In this document: positions 55,608 to 64,000 of the stretch, one piece after another
Numbering within the stretch: the stretch's first letter is position 1
Layout of the letters: every line of letters starts with the position of its first letter
Source of the DNA: Rhizobium sp. JAB6
GTDB taxonomy: Bacteria; Pseudomonadota; Alphaproteobacteria; Rhizobiales; Rhizobiaceae
DNA: 64,000 nucleotides
Assembly (NCBI RefSeq): GCF_003024605.1
Contig: NZ_PYJQ01000010.1
Location: 1-64,000, forward strand
Direction: 5' to 3'
Notes under the pieces: generated by a model
What the model was told of the DNA's origin: nothing
The model's database searches: none
Seen by the model: only the letters and a program-made list of their open reading frames with translations
Translations under genes and position numbers: made by a program

Positions 55608-55817
55608 GATGGCCTCCCGTTGCGGTGATCCACATGGTTTCGACGCCCATTACTAATCAGGGCATTGAAACGAATCCTGCCCAGTCGTAAATTTTAATGG
55701 TTAATGCTTCGCAAAGATCGCCATGAATAGGGCGCCTTTCCAGAAAAATTTACCGGCTGTTAATGCCATTGGTTAACAAGTCGCCTGATTGAACCCTGCG
55801 GAAGACTGGACTGCCCG

Positions 55818-56477
55818 TTGATTCATTTTGAGAACGTCGGTTTGCGCTACGGCATGGGTCCGGAAATCCTCCGCGACCTGAGCTTCGACATACCGAGGAA
55901 ATCGTTCCAGTTCCTGACCGGCCCCTCCGGCGCCGGCAAGACCACACTGCTGCGGCTGCTCTTCATGTCGCTGCAGCCGACGCGTGGGCTGATCCGCATG
56001 TTCGATCGCGAGATTTCGTCGATCCCGCGCAACGAACTGCCACTGCTGCGCCGCCGCGTCGGCATCGTCTTCCAGGATTTCCGGTTGCTCGAGCATCTGA
56101 CGACCTATGAAAATGTTGCCCTGCCGCTCCGCGTGCGCGGCAAGGATGAAAGCTCCTACCGCACCGATGTCCTGGAACTGCTGAAATGGGTAGGGCTCGG
56201 CGAGCGCATCAATGTATTGCCGCCGGTTCTTTCGGGCGGCGAGAAGCAGCGCGCCGCCATCGCGCGAGCCCTCATCGACCGTCCGGAAATCCTGCTCGCC
56301 GACGAACCGACGGGCAATGTCGATCCCCCGATGGCGCGCCGCCTGCTCAATCTGTTTCTGGAACTCAACCGTCTCGGCACCGCTGTCGTCATTGCCACGC
56401 ACGATCTCGCTTTGATGGACCAGATCGAAGCGAGACGCATGATCCTATCGGGGGGGCATCTCGATATCTATGACTGA
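55818..56477 (+). CDS. ftsE: Cell division ATP-binding protein FtsE
   Basis: A 219-residue ABC ATPase. Walker A is GPSGAGKTT (35-43), the signature LSGGEKQR is near 139, Walker B EILLADEPTG near 160. With FtsX it controls peptidoglycan hydrolases at the septum. The start is TTG followed by IHFENVGLRYG, matching the family; no ATG is available upstream. The end overlaps ftsX by eight bases. Confidence 0.96.
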   Translation: MIHFENVGLRYGMGPEILRDLSFDIPRKSFQFLTGPSGAGKTTLLRLLFMSLQPTRGLIRMFDREISSIPRNELPLLRRRVGIVFQDFRLLEHLTTYENVALPLRVRGKDESSYRTDVLELLKWVGLGERINVLPPVLSGGEKQRAAIARALIDRPEILLADEPTGNVDPPMARRLLNLFLELNRLGTAVVIATHDLALMDQIEARRMILSGGHLDIYD

Positions 56478-57516
56478 CCCCCGCCCCCGCAGGACAGCCC
56501 CGAGTTCCGCGGCTCCGCAAGCGCGGCAAGCGCCCGGTACATCGCCTGTAGAACGCAAGCGCCCGGAGATGCGCGTTCGCCCGACGGGGCCGATCGTGCC
56601 GTCCTCGAACATTCAGGGCAATGCGCTGATCGTCGTCATCGCCATCATGGCCTTTCTCGCCTGCCTCACACTCGGTGCGGTCAGCATGGTGCGCTCGACG
56701 GCGGCGAGCTGGGAAAGCCAGATTTCCCGCGAGATCACCATCCAGATCAAGCCGGACGACAATCTCGACATGGAAAAGGCGCTCGCGAGCGCCCGCGATA
56801 TCGCATTGAGCTTCGTCGGCACCAAATCGGGCCAGATTGTCGACGAGGCGGCGACTGCGCGCCTGCTGGAGCCGTGGCTCGGCGCCGGCCTCGATATCAA
56901 GGAACTCCCCGTTCCGCGCCTCGTCATCATCACCATAGACGAGACGCATCCGCCTGATTTCGAAGCCATGCGCAACCTGCTCAAGGCGCAGATCCCGCAA
57001 GCGACCCTGGACGATCATCGCACCTGGGTCGACCGGCTCGTGTCGATGGCGCACACCACCGTTCTCATCGGCACGGGCGTGCTGCTGCTCGTCTTCACTG
57101 CCATGGTCCTGACGGTGGTTTTCGCCACGCGCGGCGCACTATCCGGCAATCGCCATATCGTCGAGGTCCTGCATTTCGTCGGGGCCGAAAGCACCTTTGT
57201 AGCCAATGAATTCCAGAAGCATTTCCTGAAGATCAGCCTCAAGGGATCCGGAGCCGGCAGCGCGCTCGCCGCCCTGTTCTTCGCGACAGCCGGCATCCTG
57301 CAGAGCCATACGATTGCCACGCCGCAGACCGACCAGGCAACGGCATTGTTCGGGACTTTCTCCGTCGGCGCGCTCGGCTATGTCGGCATTCTCGCCACCA
57401 TGATCATCATCGCACTGCTGACGACGCTGACGGCACGTTTCACCGTGATGCGCACGATCTACGAGATCGATCTGGTCCGGTCCGATCCCGGGCGGACGGA
57501 TAGCGTACAGAATTGA
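56470..57516 (+). CDS. ftsX: Cell division protein FtsX
   Basis: A 348-residue membrane partner of FtsE with a cytoplasmic N-terminal tail rich in Pro and Arg, a first helix near 55-75, a periplasmic loop (about 80-195) and three more helices in the last part (TTVLIGTGVLLLVFTAMVLTVVF and others). Its periplasmic loop activates amidases or endopeptidases, possibly the M23-type proteins. Coupled to ftsE. Confidence 0.95.
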   Translation: MTDPRPRRTAPSSAAPQARQAPGTSPVERKRPEMRVRPTGPIVPSSNIQGNALIVVIAIMAFLACLTLGAVSMVRSTAASWESQISREITIQIKPDDNLDMEKALASARDIALSFVGTKSGQIVDEAATARLLEPWLGAGLDIKELPVPRLVIITIDETHPPDFEAMRNLLKAQIPQATLDDHRTWVDRLVSMAHTTVLIGTGVLLLVFTAMVLTVVFATRGALSGNRHIVEVLHFVGAESTFVANEFQKHFLKISLKGSGAGSALAALFFATAGILQSHTIATPQTDQATALFGTFSVGALGYVGILATMIIIALLTTLTARFTVMRTIYEIDLVRSDPGRTDSVQN

Positions 57517-57585
57517 CGCTTCAGCGATGTTTTTTTACCGTTTGCCAGCCCGTTCCTTGCCGCAATTGGCGTATAATACCGAATC

Positions 57586-58308
57586 ATGAGCATGGATCTG
57601 ACGACTCGCAAGACCGTGAGTTTGCAGTCGCTGCGGACACGCCCCCGCGGCGACGGACCCGTGCGCCGCAGCCTGTTCCGGCGTCTCCTGCGCTGGGGTG
57701 GCTTCGCTTTCATCTTCTTCGTCGCCATCGTTTTCGGCGGCTTCCTGCATTTCGCCGATTCGATCACCACCTTGAAGCCGCCGCTCGACCCCAAGGCCGA
57801 TGCCATCGTCGTGCTGACGGGCGGCTATCAGCGGATCGATCAGGCGGTGGAACTGCTGCGCACTGGCGCCGGCAACCGCCTGCTGATCTCGGGCGCACAT
57901 CCGACCACAACACCGACGCAGATCCGCAAACTGACGCAGAGTTCCGCCAGCCTGTTCAGCTGCTGTGTCGACATCGGCTACGACGCGCTCGATACGATCG
58001 GCAATGCCCGCGAAGCGGCAAAATGGATTCATGCCAGGGGCTATAAGAGCGTTCTCGTTGTCACGAACAACTACCATATGCCCCGCAGCCTGGCGGAACT
58101 GAAATATGTCGATCCCTCGACCGATTTCATTCCCTATCCGGTCGTCAACTCCGATCTGAAAAGCAAGAACTGGTTCACGGACCCGAATGCGCTGCGGACG
58201 ATGATCTCCGAATATGTGAAGGTGCTCCTTGCCGGTGCCCGCAACCTTACCGGCCTCGGGCGCCCGCTGGGCCTGCGCTCGCGGCAGCCGGCCGAGGACG
58301 ACGACTGA
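57586..58308 (+). CDS. YdcF family (DUF218) membrane-anchored protein
   Basis: A 240-residue protein with one N-terminal membrane helix (about 34-55) and a DUF218 domain (about 65-215; ADAIVVLTGGYQRIDQAVELLRTG, the SVLVVTNNYHMPRS motif). YdcF-like proteins are linked to S-adenosylmethionine binding and envelope polymer handling in E. coli; the role here is open. No ribosome-binding site is visible and a TATAAT lies at 57572-57577, so a leaderless message is possible. It sits between ftsEX and plsC. Confidence 0.88.
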   Translation: MSMDLTTRKTVSLQSLRTRPRGDGPVRRSLFRRLLRWGGFAFIFFVAIVFGGFLHFADSITTLKPPLDPKADAIVVLTGGYQRIDQAVELLRTGAGNRLLISGAHPTTTPTQIRKLTQSSASLFSCCVDIGYDALDTIGNAREAAKWIHARGYKSVLVVTNNYHMPRSLAELKYVDPSTDFIPYPVVNSDLKSKNWFTDPNALRTMISEYVKVLLAGARNLTGLGRPLGLRSRQPAEDDD

Positions 58309-58493
58309 GGTCGGCCGCGTCAAACCGTGCGTCGGTTTGTGCGACATAGAGAGCTTCGCCCGCAAAGAGCGAATCTAGGAGGGCGAACGGGCGAAGACGC
58401 GCAACCACACAAAGACCGACTTTTTATTGACGCCGTAATCGTGTAGGCAAACTTTCGGATGCTGGCGCAAGCCGGTGCAGTGGAAAAGCCTCG

Positions 58494-59297
58494 ATGATTA
58501 TCTTGCGTTCGATCCTGTTCAACACGGCCTTCTATGCCAATCTGATCATTCGCATGATCGTGTTGACCCCGATTTACTTCCTCATGCCGCGCAAGGCGGC
58601 CTATGCGATCCCGAAGGCGTGGGCGAAATCCAGCACCTGGCTGATGGAGAAGATCGTCGGCACCACCTTCGAGATCGAAGGCCTGGAGAACATCCCCAAA
58701 GGCAGCTTCATCTTCGCGCCCAAGCACCAATCCTTCTGGGATACATTCGCGCTGCTGCCCTATCTCGAGGATCCGGTTTACATCCTGAAGCGTGAGCTTT
58801 TGTGGATCCCATTGTTCGGCTGGTATGCGAAGAAGCAGCGCATGATTCCGGTGGATCGCGGTGCGCGCGGCAAGGTCATGTTCGATGTGTTGAAGCGTAC
58901 TCGCGAGGAACTCGCGACAGGCCGTCAGCTCATCATCTACCCTGAAGGAACCCGTCGTCCGCCGGGTGCTGAGCCGGTCTATAAATACGGCATCGCCCGC
59001 ATGTATCGCGACCTCAACATCCCCGTCGTCGCCGTTGCCATGCATCCCGGCCTTTTCTGGCCGCGCCGCACCTTTCGCAAGTATCCGGGCCACATCAAGG
59101 TGCGCATCCTGCCGCCGATCGAGCCCGGCATGGACCCGGATGCCTTTTTCGCACGTCTGATCGAGGAAACGGAAAGGGCAAGCGACGAGTTGCTGGTCGA
59201 AACGATCGCCAACAACCCGAACCTGCCGGTTCCGCCGACGGCGGCGCAGCGTCTCGCGGAAATCACCAAGGCAAAACCCGTTACCGCGGCAGTCTGA
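58494..59297 (+). CDS. plsC: 1-acyl-sn-glycerol-3-phosphate acyltransferase
   Basis: A 267-residue membrane acyltransferase. The catalytic HX4D motif is KHQSFWDT (near 78), the substrate motif is YPEGTRRPPG (near 148). One N-terminal membrane segment precedes. It makes phosphatidic acid from lysophosphatidic acid in the inner membrane. GGAAAAG precedes the ATG. Its place after ydcF and ftsEX is typical of rhizobia. Confidence 0.94.
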   Translation: MIILRSILFNTAFYANLIIRMIVLTPIYFLMPRKAAYAIPKAWAKSSTWLMEKIVGTTFEIEGLENIPKGSFIFAPKHQSFWDTFALLPYLEDPVYILKRELLWIPLFGWYAKKQRMIPVDRGARGKVMFDVLKRTREELATGRQLIIYPEGTRRPPGAEPVYKYGIARMYRDLNIPVVAVAMHPGLFWPRRTFRKYPGHIKVRILPPIEPGMDPDAFFARLIEETERASDELLVETIANNPNLPVPPTAAQRLAEITKAKPVTAAV

Positions 59298-59324
59298 GCG
59301 AGCTCTCAATGCCAGACGACGGGC

Positions 59325-59858
59325 TCAGGATGCCTTTCGCATCCGCTCAACTTCGCCGGCGACCTGCTCGAGCCAGTGATCGCGGATGCCCATATCCCGC
59401 AGATGCGCCAATGTATTGAAGAGATAGGCATCGTTCGGCCCGGAGCGGCCGATGGCGGATTCCACCACATGCGCCGCCTCGACCGTATCCAGCGAGCCGG
59501 CATATTGCCTATGGGTGCGATCGACGACATAGGCGACGGCGGTGACGCGCCGCCCGTCGGCGAGCCGGATCGGCAGGGTCTTTTCGAGATAGACGTTGGT
59601 GACGAGTTCGCGCTCGCGCAGATAGGTCAGCACCTCGTCCCAATCGGAGGCGGGAACCCGAAAGGCCATGCCGCGGCAGGAACCGCCGCGATCGAGGCCG
59701 AGGACGAGACCGGGGGTTTCCTCCGTGCCGCGATGAACCCAGGAACGGACGCACAGAGAGCGGCGATAACCGAAAATCAAGGCCTCGGCCCGCTCGTCAT
59801 AACCAAAGCCCGGATTCCACATGAGGGATCCGTAGCCAAACACCCAAAATTCGTCCAT
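59325..59858 (-). CDS. Gamma-glutamylcyclotransferase, ChaC type
   Basis: A 177-residue protein with the YGSLMW motif at the N-terminus (FWVFGYGSLMWNPGF) and the catalytic Glu in VTNVYLEKTLPIRL. ChaC proteins degrade glutathione to 5-oxoproline and Cys-Gly. The ATG at 59858 fits the family; an upstream ATG at 59897 is less likely. It is divergent from the DUF2125 gene with 50 bases between. Confidence 0.9.
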   Translation of the reverse strand: MDEFWVFGYGSLMWNPGFGYDERAEALIFGYRRSLCVRSWVHRGTEETPGLVLGLDRGGSCRGMAFRVPASDWDEVLTYLRERELVTNVYLEKTLPIRLADGRRVTAVAYVVDRTHRQYAGSLDTVEAAHVVESAIGRSGPNDAYLFNTLAHLRDMGIRDHWLEQVAGEVERMRKAS

Positions 59859-59908
59859 ATCCAACGCCAAATCACTGTGAAGCTTCGGTCCAACCATTGG
59901 AGAACAAC

Positions 59909-60922
59909 ATGGCAGCGTCAAGCCAGAGCGTAACGACCGGTCGAGGCAAGCGTCTGTGGCTCATCCTTTTTGGGCTTGTTGTGGTTTTGGCCGGTCTTTA
60001 CACCGGCGGTTGGTACTATGCGACCGGTTTCGTCAGGAGCAATGTCCTGAAGGCGCTCGGCCAGCAGAACAGTGCCGGCATTGCCGGCAAATGCGAGAAC
60101 ATGGTCTTCAACGGCTTCCCCTTCTCCATCGGCCTGACCTGCGACACCGTGACGGTCGATAATCAGACGCGGGGCGTCTCCACCAATTTCGACGGGCTCA
60201 GCGCCTCCGCGCCGGTCTTCCAGCCCAACCATGTGAGCTGGAGCCTGAAATCTCCTGCAGAGCTACGGACGACGGAGGGCCTGACGGTATCGGCCGAATG
60301 GGCCTATCTGCAATCGAACCTCGTCGCCAAGGGCCGCGGCGTGGCGCAGACCCAGACCGTCATCGAAGGATTGAATGCCGGCATCGTCTCCTCCGTCACC
60401 GGCCAGAGCGTCAATGTCACCGCTGCCCACACGGAGATGCATGCCAGCCAGAACGGCACCGATCTGGATTTTGCGATCGGCATCGAAAATGCCAATGCCG
60501 TGATCAAGGATTTTCCGCAGACCCTGCCGACCGCCTCGACGAGCGCCAACGTCACGCTATCGGGCAAGGCCGGCCTGCTCGATGGCAGCGATCGCGAAGG
60601 GCTTCGCGGCTCGGCAGGCATGCTGCATAAGGCCGTCATCGACATCGGCGACGGGCGCATCATGACGCTTTCCGGCCCTTTCAATTTTGATGATGAGGGT
60701 TTTCTGTCCGGCCAGTTCAAGCTGGAGATCAATCAGATCGGCCCTTGGGGTGATAGTCTAACCACCACGCTGCCCGCCGCCAAGAACATCATCAAGACGG
60801 CCACGAAGATGCTGAAGGCGTTGGCCGGTGGCGGCGACAAGGTTTCCGTCGATCTCACCGCCGATCGCGGCCGCCTCTCGCTCAGCGGCTTCATCCCGCT
60901 CGGCAAGATCCCGCCGATCTAA
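59909..60922 (+). CDS. DUF2125 family membrane-anchored protein
   Basis: A 337-residue protein with one membrane helix at about 18-38 and a long beta-rich periplasmic part of the DUF2125 family, restricted to alphaproteobacteria. It contains a Cys pair (KCENMVFNGFPFSIGLTCDTVTVDN). The function is unknown; the position of beta-rich repeats suggests a lipid- or envelope-related role, as inferred for AsmA-like proteins. GGAG precedes the ATG. Confidence 0.85.
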   Translation: MAASSQSVTTGRGKRLWLILFGLVVVLAGLYTGGWYYATGFVRSNVLKALGQQNSAGIAGKCENMVFNGFPFSIGLTCDTVTVDNQTRGVSTNFDGLSASAPVFQPNHVSWSLKSPAELRTTEGLTVSAEWAYLQSNLVAKGRGVAQTQTVIEGLNAGIVSSVTGQSVNVTAAHTEMHASQNGTDLDFAIGIENANAVIKDFPQTLPTASTSANVTLSGKAGLLDGSDREGLRGSAGMLHKAVIDIGDGRIMTLSGPFNFDDEGFLSGQFKLEINQIGPWGDSLTTTLPAAKNIIKTATKMLKALAGGGDKVSVDLTADRGRLSLSGFIPLGKIPPI

Positions 60923-60964
60923 GTTCAATACCGTCGCCCCGGCCGAGAGAAGGCCGAAGAGCAG

Positions 60965-61894
60965 TTATTCCTTCGCATCCAGCGCATGGCGACCGAAATC
61001 CGGCACGTCGACATCCTGGCCGGCTTCGACGATCGAACGGCGGATAGCACGCGTACGCGTGAAAAGGTCGAATATCTTGTCGCCGTCACCCCAGCGGATG
61101 GCGCGCTGCAGCGATGCCAGATCCTCGGAAAAACGAGACAGCATTTCCAGAATGGCATCGCGATTGTGCAGGCAGACGTCGCGCCACATGGTCGGATCGG
61201 ATGCGGCAAGGCGGGTGAAGTCCCGGAAGCCGGAGGCGGAATATTTGATGACTTCCGACTCGGTCACCGTCTCCAGATCGTCGGCGGTGCCGACGATGTT
61301 GTAGGCGATCAGATGCGGCAGATGCGAGACGATCGCCAGCACCTTGTCATGATGCTCCGGGTCCATCTCGTCGACACGGGAGCCCAGAGTCTCCCAGAAG
61401 CCGCGAAGCGTCCTGATCGCGGCTTCGTCCGTGCCCGGAACGGGCGTGAAGATGCACCAGCGGCCCTTGAAGAGCCCCGGAAAACCCGCATCCGGACCGG
61501 ATTTCTCCGTACCTGCGAGCGGGTGGCCTGGGATGAAGTGCACGTTCGGCGGCATATGGGGCTGCATCTGTGCAATGACTGATGCCTTGGTCGAGCCGAC
61601 ATCGGTGACGATGGCGCCCGGCTTCAGATGCGCAGCGATTTCCCTGGCGACGCTTTCCGAAGCGCCGACCGGCACGGAAACGATGACAAGATCGGCGCCC
61701 TTCACCGCTTCGGCCGAGGACGGCGTATAGCGATCGCCGAGCTTCAGTTCCTCGGCACGCTTCAGCGTCTCGGCGCTGCGCGTCGAGATCACGACTTCCT
61801 TGGCAAGGTGGAGACGCTTGATGTCATGGGCGATGGAGGAGCCGATCAGGCCGATGCCGATCAGCGCGATGCGGTCGAACTGGATGTTGCTCAT
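60965..61894 (-). CDS. tyrC: Prephenate/arogenate dehydrogenase
   Basis: A 309-residue NAD(P)-dependent enzyme of tyrosine synthesis. The Rossmann motif is [16 protein letters not shown] (10-25); the catalytic His is in [15 protein letters not shown] (near 117). No chorismate mutase is fused. Its start overlaps the hisC stop by four bases (ATGA), so they are coupled. Prephenate versus arogenate use cannot be told from the sequence. Confidence 0.9.
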   Translation of the reverse strand: MSNIQFDRIALIGIGLIGSSIAHDIKRLHLAKEVVISTRSAETLKRAEELKLGDRYTPSSAEAVKGADLVIVSVPVGASESVAREIAAHLKPGAIVTDVGSTKASVIAQMQPHMPPNVHFIPGHPLAGTEKSGPDAGFPGLFKGRWCIFTPVPGTDEAAIRTLRGFWETLGSRVDEMDPEHHDKVLAIVSHLPHLIAYNIVGTADDLETVTESEVIKYSASGFRDFTRLAASDPTMWRDVCLHNRDAILEMLSRFSEDLASLQRAIRWGDGDKIFDLFTRTRAIRRSIVEAGQDVDVPDFGRHALDAKE

Positions 61895-63000
61895 GCGTTG
61901 CGTCCCATGAATTCGGTCAGAGCGTCGATCACGCCGAGGTTGGCCTCTTCGGTGCCGATGCTCAAGCGCAGCGAGTTCGGGAAGCCGTAGGCCCGCACGG
62001 CGCGCAGGATATAGCCGCGGCTCGTCAGGAAATCATCGGCCTCCGTAGCGCGCTTGCCGTTGCTGTCAGGGAAATGGATCAGCACGAAATTCGCAACCGA
62101 CGGCGTCACCTTGAGGCCGAGAGCCTCGAGCGCAGCCGTCACCTTCCCGATCCAGAGCGTGTTATGCGCGACGGCTTTTTCCGTAAAGGCCTGATCGCGA
62201 ATGGCAGCCGCTCCCGCGGCGATGGCCGCGCTGTTCAGGTTGAACGGAGCGCGCACGCGGTTGATCGCGTCGACGATATCGACTGGGCCGTACATCCAGC
62301 CGATACGAAGTGCGGCAAGGCCATAGACCTTGGAGAAGGTACGGGTCATGACGACGTTCTGATTGGCCGAAACGAGTTCAAGACCCGCCTCGTAGTCGTT
62401 GCGGCGGACATATTCGGCATAGGCGGCATCGAGCACGAGAATGACGTGCTTCGGCAGGCTCGCCTGCAGCCGGCGGATCTCGCTGACAGGCACATAAGTG
62501 CCGGTCGGATTGGCCGGATTGGCGATGAAGACCATTTTGGTCTTTTCCGTGACGGCGGCGAGGATGGCGTCGACATCGACGGTGCAATCCCTTTCCTTGA
62601 CGGTGACGGGCGTCGCGCCGGCGGCCATGATCTGGATCTTGTAGACTAGGAAGCCGTGTTCGGTAATGATGCCTTCATCGCCCGCGCCGAGGTAGGTGTG
62701 GCAGAGCAGGCCGAGCAATTCGTCGGAACCGTTGCCGCAGAGGATATTGGCCACATTCAGCCCGTGGACATCGGCGATCGCCTGGCGCAGCTCCTTGGCC
62801 TGCCCGTCCGGATAACGCTCGAGATTGCCGGCAGCGCTGCGGAAGGCTTCGATGGCCTTGGGGCTGGCGCCAAGCGGCGTCTCGTTCGAGGAAAGCTTGA
62901 ACACGCGCGCAACGCCCGGCGCATGCTCCTTGCCCGGCACATAGGCGGCGATATCGAGAATGCCGGAACGCGGGACGGGCTTGCTCATTTCCATGCTCAT
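61891..63000 (-). CDS. hisC: Histidinol-phosphate aminotransferase
   Basis: A 369-residue PLP enzyme. The PLP Lys is in [17 protein letters not shown] (near 220), the phosphate/PLP motif is [10 protein letters not shown] and the C-terminal Arg lies in [11 protein letters not shown]. It may also transaminate prephenate or aromatic keto acids, consistent with its coupling to tyrC. The ATG at 63000 was chosen; 62994 and 62988 are alternatives. Confidence 0.92.
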   Translation of the reverse strand: MSMEMSKPVPRSGILDIAAYVPGKEHAPGVARVFKLSSNETPLGASPKAIEAFRSAAGNLERYPDGQAKELRQAIADVHGLNVANILCGNGSDELLGLLCHTYLGAGDEGIITEHGFLVYKIQIMAAGATPVTVKERDCTVDVDAILAAVTEKTKMVFIANPANPTGTYVPVSEIRRLQASLPKHVILVLDAAYAEYVRRNDYEAGLELVSANQNVVMTRTFSKVYGLAALRIGWMYGPVDIVDAINRVRAPFNLNSAAIAAGAAAIRDQAFTEKAVAHNTLWIGKVTAALEALGLKVTPSVANFVLIHFPDSNGKRATEADDFLTSRGYILRAVRAYGFPNSLRLSIGTEEANLGVIDALTEFMGRNA

Positions 63001-63101
63001 GGGATCGACCTTGGGAAGGACCGGAAAATTCCGGTTTATAACACCCCGTCGCATTAATGCGGATTGACAAATTTGTCGAGTGTGACGCTACGGCGAAAGC
63101 G

Positions 63102-63845
63102 TTACGCGCCATCGCGCGTCGTCGGTATGCCGCGCGGTGCCAGCACCGGCACGAAGACACGGCGCGAGGCACGGACGGCCACGGGCAGTCCCTGATAGAG
63201 CCGCTTCTGCGCCTCCACGATGATGACGCCGGAAAAAGCCGGCCAAAGGGTGCGGCCGACCCGCTCGAAGGCGCGGCGCAGCCGCAGCACGGTGCGCAGC
63301 TTCGATGGCGGAAAGAACAGTGCCTCCGCGGTCGCGCCGGGCGTGAAATTGGTTTCGCGCAGCAGCGAGGTGAGCTGGCCGCGCGAATAGGGCCGGCCGG
63401 AGCCGAATGGCGTATGCTCCATGCGCGCCCATACGCCGGTACGGTTCGGCACGACGATGACCAGCCGACCGCCGGGCGCCAGAACGCGCCAAAGCTCCTT
63501 CAGAGTCTCGCGCGGACTTTCAGCGAATTCCAGCGAATGCACCATCAGCACGCGGTCGATCGAACTGTCGGGCAGCGGCAGTTCTTCATCGAAGATCAGG
63601 GCTGTCGCCGAAGCCGAGCCCATAGGCCAGTTCACCGCACCCTGTCCCGCCGGCATGAAGGCGAAGGTGCGTTCGGTATCGGCACGAAAACGGTCGAGAT
63701 AAGGAACGGCATAGCCAAGGCCGACAAGCCGCTCCTCCGGCATGCGCGCCCAGATGGAAGAAAGCGCCATGGCGATAGATTGCTCCGCCAAACGACCAAG
63801 CTCGGAATGATAAAACTGGCGAAGATCGACGATATCGGTATGCAT
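63102..63845 (-). CDS. Class I SAM-dependent methyltransferase (YafS-like)
   Basis: A 247-residue methyltransferase. The cofactor region is LVGLGYAVPYLDRF near 38-51, where the usual DxGxG has become GLGYAVP; the later motif LKELWRVLAPGGRLVIVVPNR (near 120-140) is intact. It occurs next to gloB in many Rhizobiales and in other proteobacteria, divergent as here. A substrate linked to methylglyoxal detoxification is unproven. The ATG at 63845 is preferred over 63908. Confidence 0.82.
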   Translation of the reverse strand: MHTDIVDLRQFYHSELGRLAEQSIAMALSSIWARMPEERLVGLGYAVPYLDRFRADTERTFAFMPAGQGAVNWPMGSASATALIFDEELPLPDSSIDRVLMVHSLEFAESPRETLKELWRVLAPGGRLVIVVPNRTGVWARMEHTPFGSGRPYSRGQLTSLLRETNFTPGATAEALFFPPSKLRTVLRLRRAFERVGRTLWPAFSGVIIVEAQKRLYQGLPVAVRASRRVFVPVLAPRGIPTTRDGA

Positions 63846-63934
63846 CGAAACAAATGTTATCAGCCGAACGTTGGACTTCAAGGCCGAACGGCTTACATTC
63901 TCTACCAACGGAAAAGATGAGGATGATTTCGGTC

Positions 63935-64000
63935 ATGAAACCATTGGAATTAGAGATATTTATCTGCCGTTCCGACAATTACGGCGTCTTGGTCCATGAT
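63935..64000 (+). CDS. gloB: Hydroxyacylglutathione hydrolase (glyoxalase II), 5' end only
   Basis: The first 22 codons, MKPLELEIFICRSDNYGVLV-HD, run off the right edge. They match the start of rhizobial GloB, which hydrolyses S-lactoylglutathione. The metal-binding THxHxDH motif lies beyond the window, so the assignment rests on the N-terminus and on the usual methyltransferase-gloB neighbourhood. Confidence 0.7.
   Translation, partial: MKPLELEIFICRSDNYGVLVHD

Noticed and set aside
1..64000. CRISPR arrays, toxin-antitoxin pairs, restriction or retron-like systems
   Set aside because: No regularly spaced repeats, no paired small genes with toxin motifs and no reverse transcriptase were seen; the lone HNH protein has no partner.

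Overview
The window reads as chromosomal core sequence of an alphaproteobacterium of the Rhizobiaceae (Rhizobium/Agrobacterium type). The evidence is the GC-rich coding, rhizobial gene neighbourhoods (prfA-prmC, ptsP-lysC-ubiG, argH-lptM-lysA-DUF4175-cpdR-hpt, ftsEX-ydcF-plsC, tyrC-hisC-methyltransferase-gloB), families largely confined to this group (DUF4167, DUF4175/TIGR02302, DUF2125, CpdR), and several kinds of short intergenic repeat with GANTC sites. I cannot name the species.

Layout. 1-12.3 kb: a strong leftward promoter at the left edge, an M23 murein hydrolase, clpB, an Asn/Gly-rich DUF4167 protein, prmC/prfA (translation termination), ptsP (nitrogen PTS) and lysC. 12.4-18.1 kb: a secreted protein, ubiG, then a leftward run comF-grxC-nitrilase-DUF1178-DUF3291, and a methyltransferase. 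18.1-19.5 kb: a small accessory-looking patch with an orphan Flp pilin and two small membrane proteins. 19.5-26 kb: mutT, GNAT, argJ, a parvulin isomerase and secA with a clear terminator. 26-36 kb: metabolic and envelope genes (GST, Wzx-like flippase plus CelD-like acyltransferase, acyl-CoA synthetase, aldo/keto reductase, methyltransferase, TetR, MFS).

36-37.1 kb: tRNA-Leu(CAA), a tyrosine-recombinase remnant and an orphan lipoprotein, which together look like the scar of an integrated element. 37.2-43.8 kb: DedA-like protein, dsbB, HNH nuclease, 3-methyladenine glycosylase, gluQRS, YihY, an SDR, a HIG1-like protein and a cobalamin adenosyltransferase. 43.8-54.7 kb: etfBA behind a LiuR-like operator, 3-hydroxybutyryl-CoA dehydrogenase, a TlpA thioredoxin, argH, lptM, lysA, a large DUF4175 protein, cpdR and hpt. 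54.9-64 kb: a membrane protein, ftsEX, ydcF, plsC, chaC, DUF2125, tyrC, hisC, a methyltransferase and the first 22 codons of gloB.

Most genes serve housekeeping roles: amino-acid synthesis (lysC, lysA, argJ, argH, tyrC, hisC), protein export, folding and disulfide chemistry (secA, PpiC, clpB, dsbB, tlpA, grxC), cell envelope and division (M23, ftsEX, plsC, flippase, lptM) and fatty-acid/branched-chain oxidation (etfBA, hbd). I found no CRISPR, intact prophage, insertion sequence, toxin-antitoxin pair or defence island. The least explained parts are the DUF4175 and DUF4167 proteins, the flippase/acyltransferase pair, the orphan Flp patch, the tRNA-Leu scar and the repeat families. Start codons were chosen from ribosome-binding sites and family N-termini and often differ from the longest open frame.
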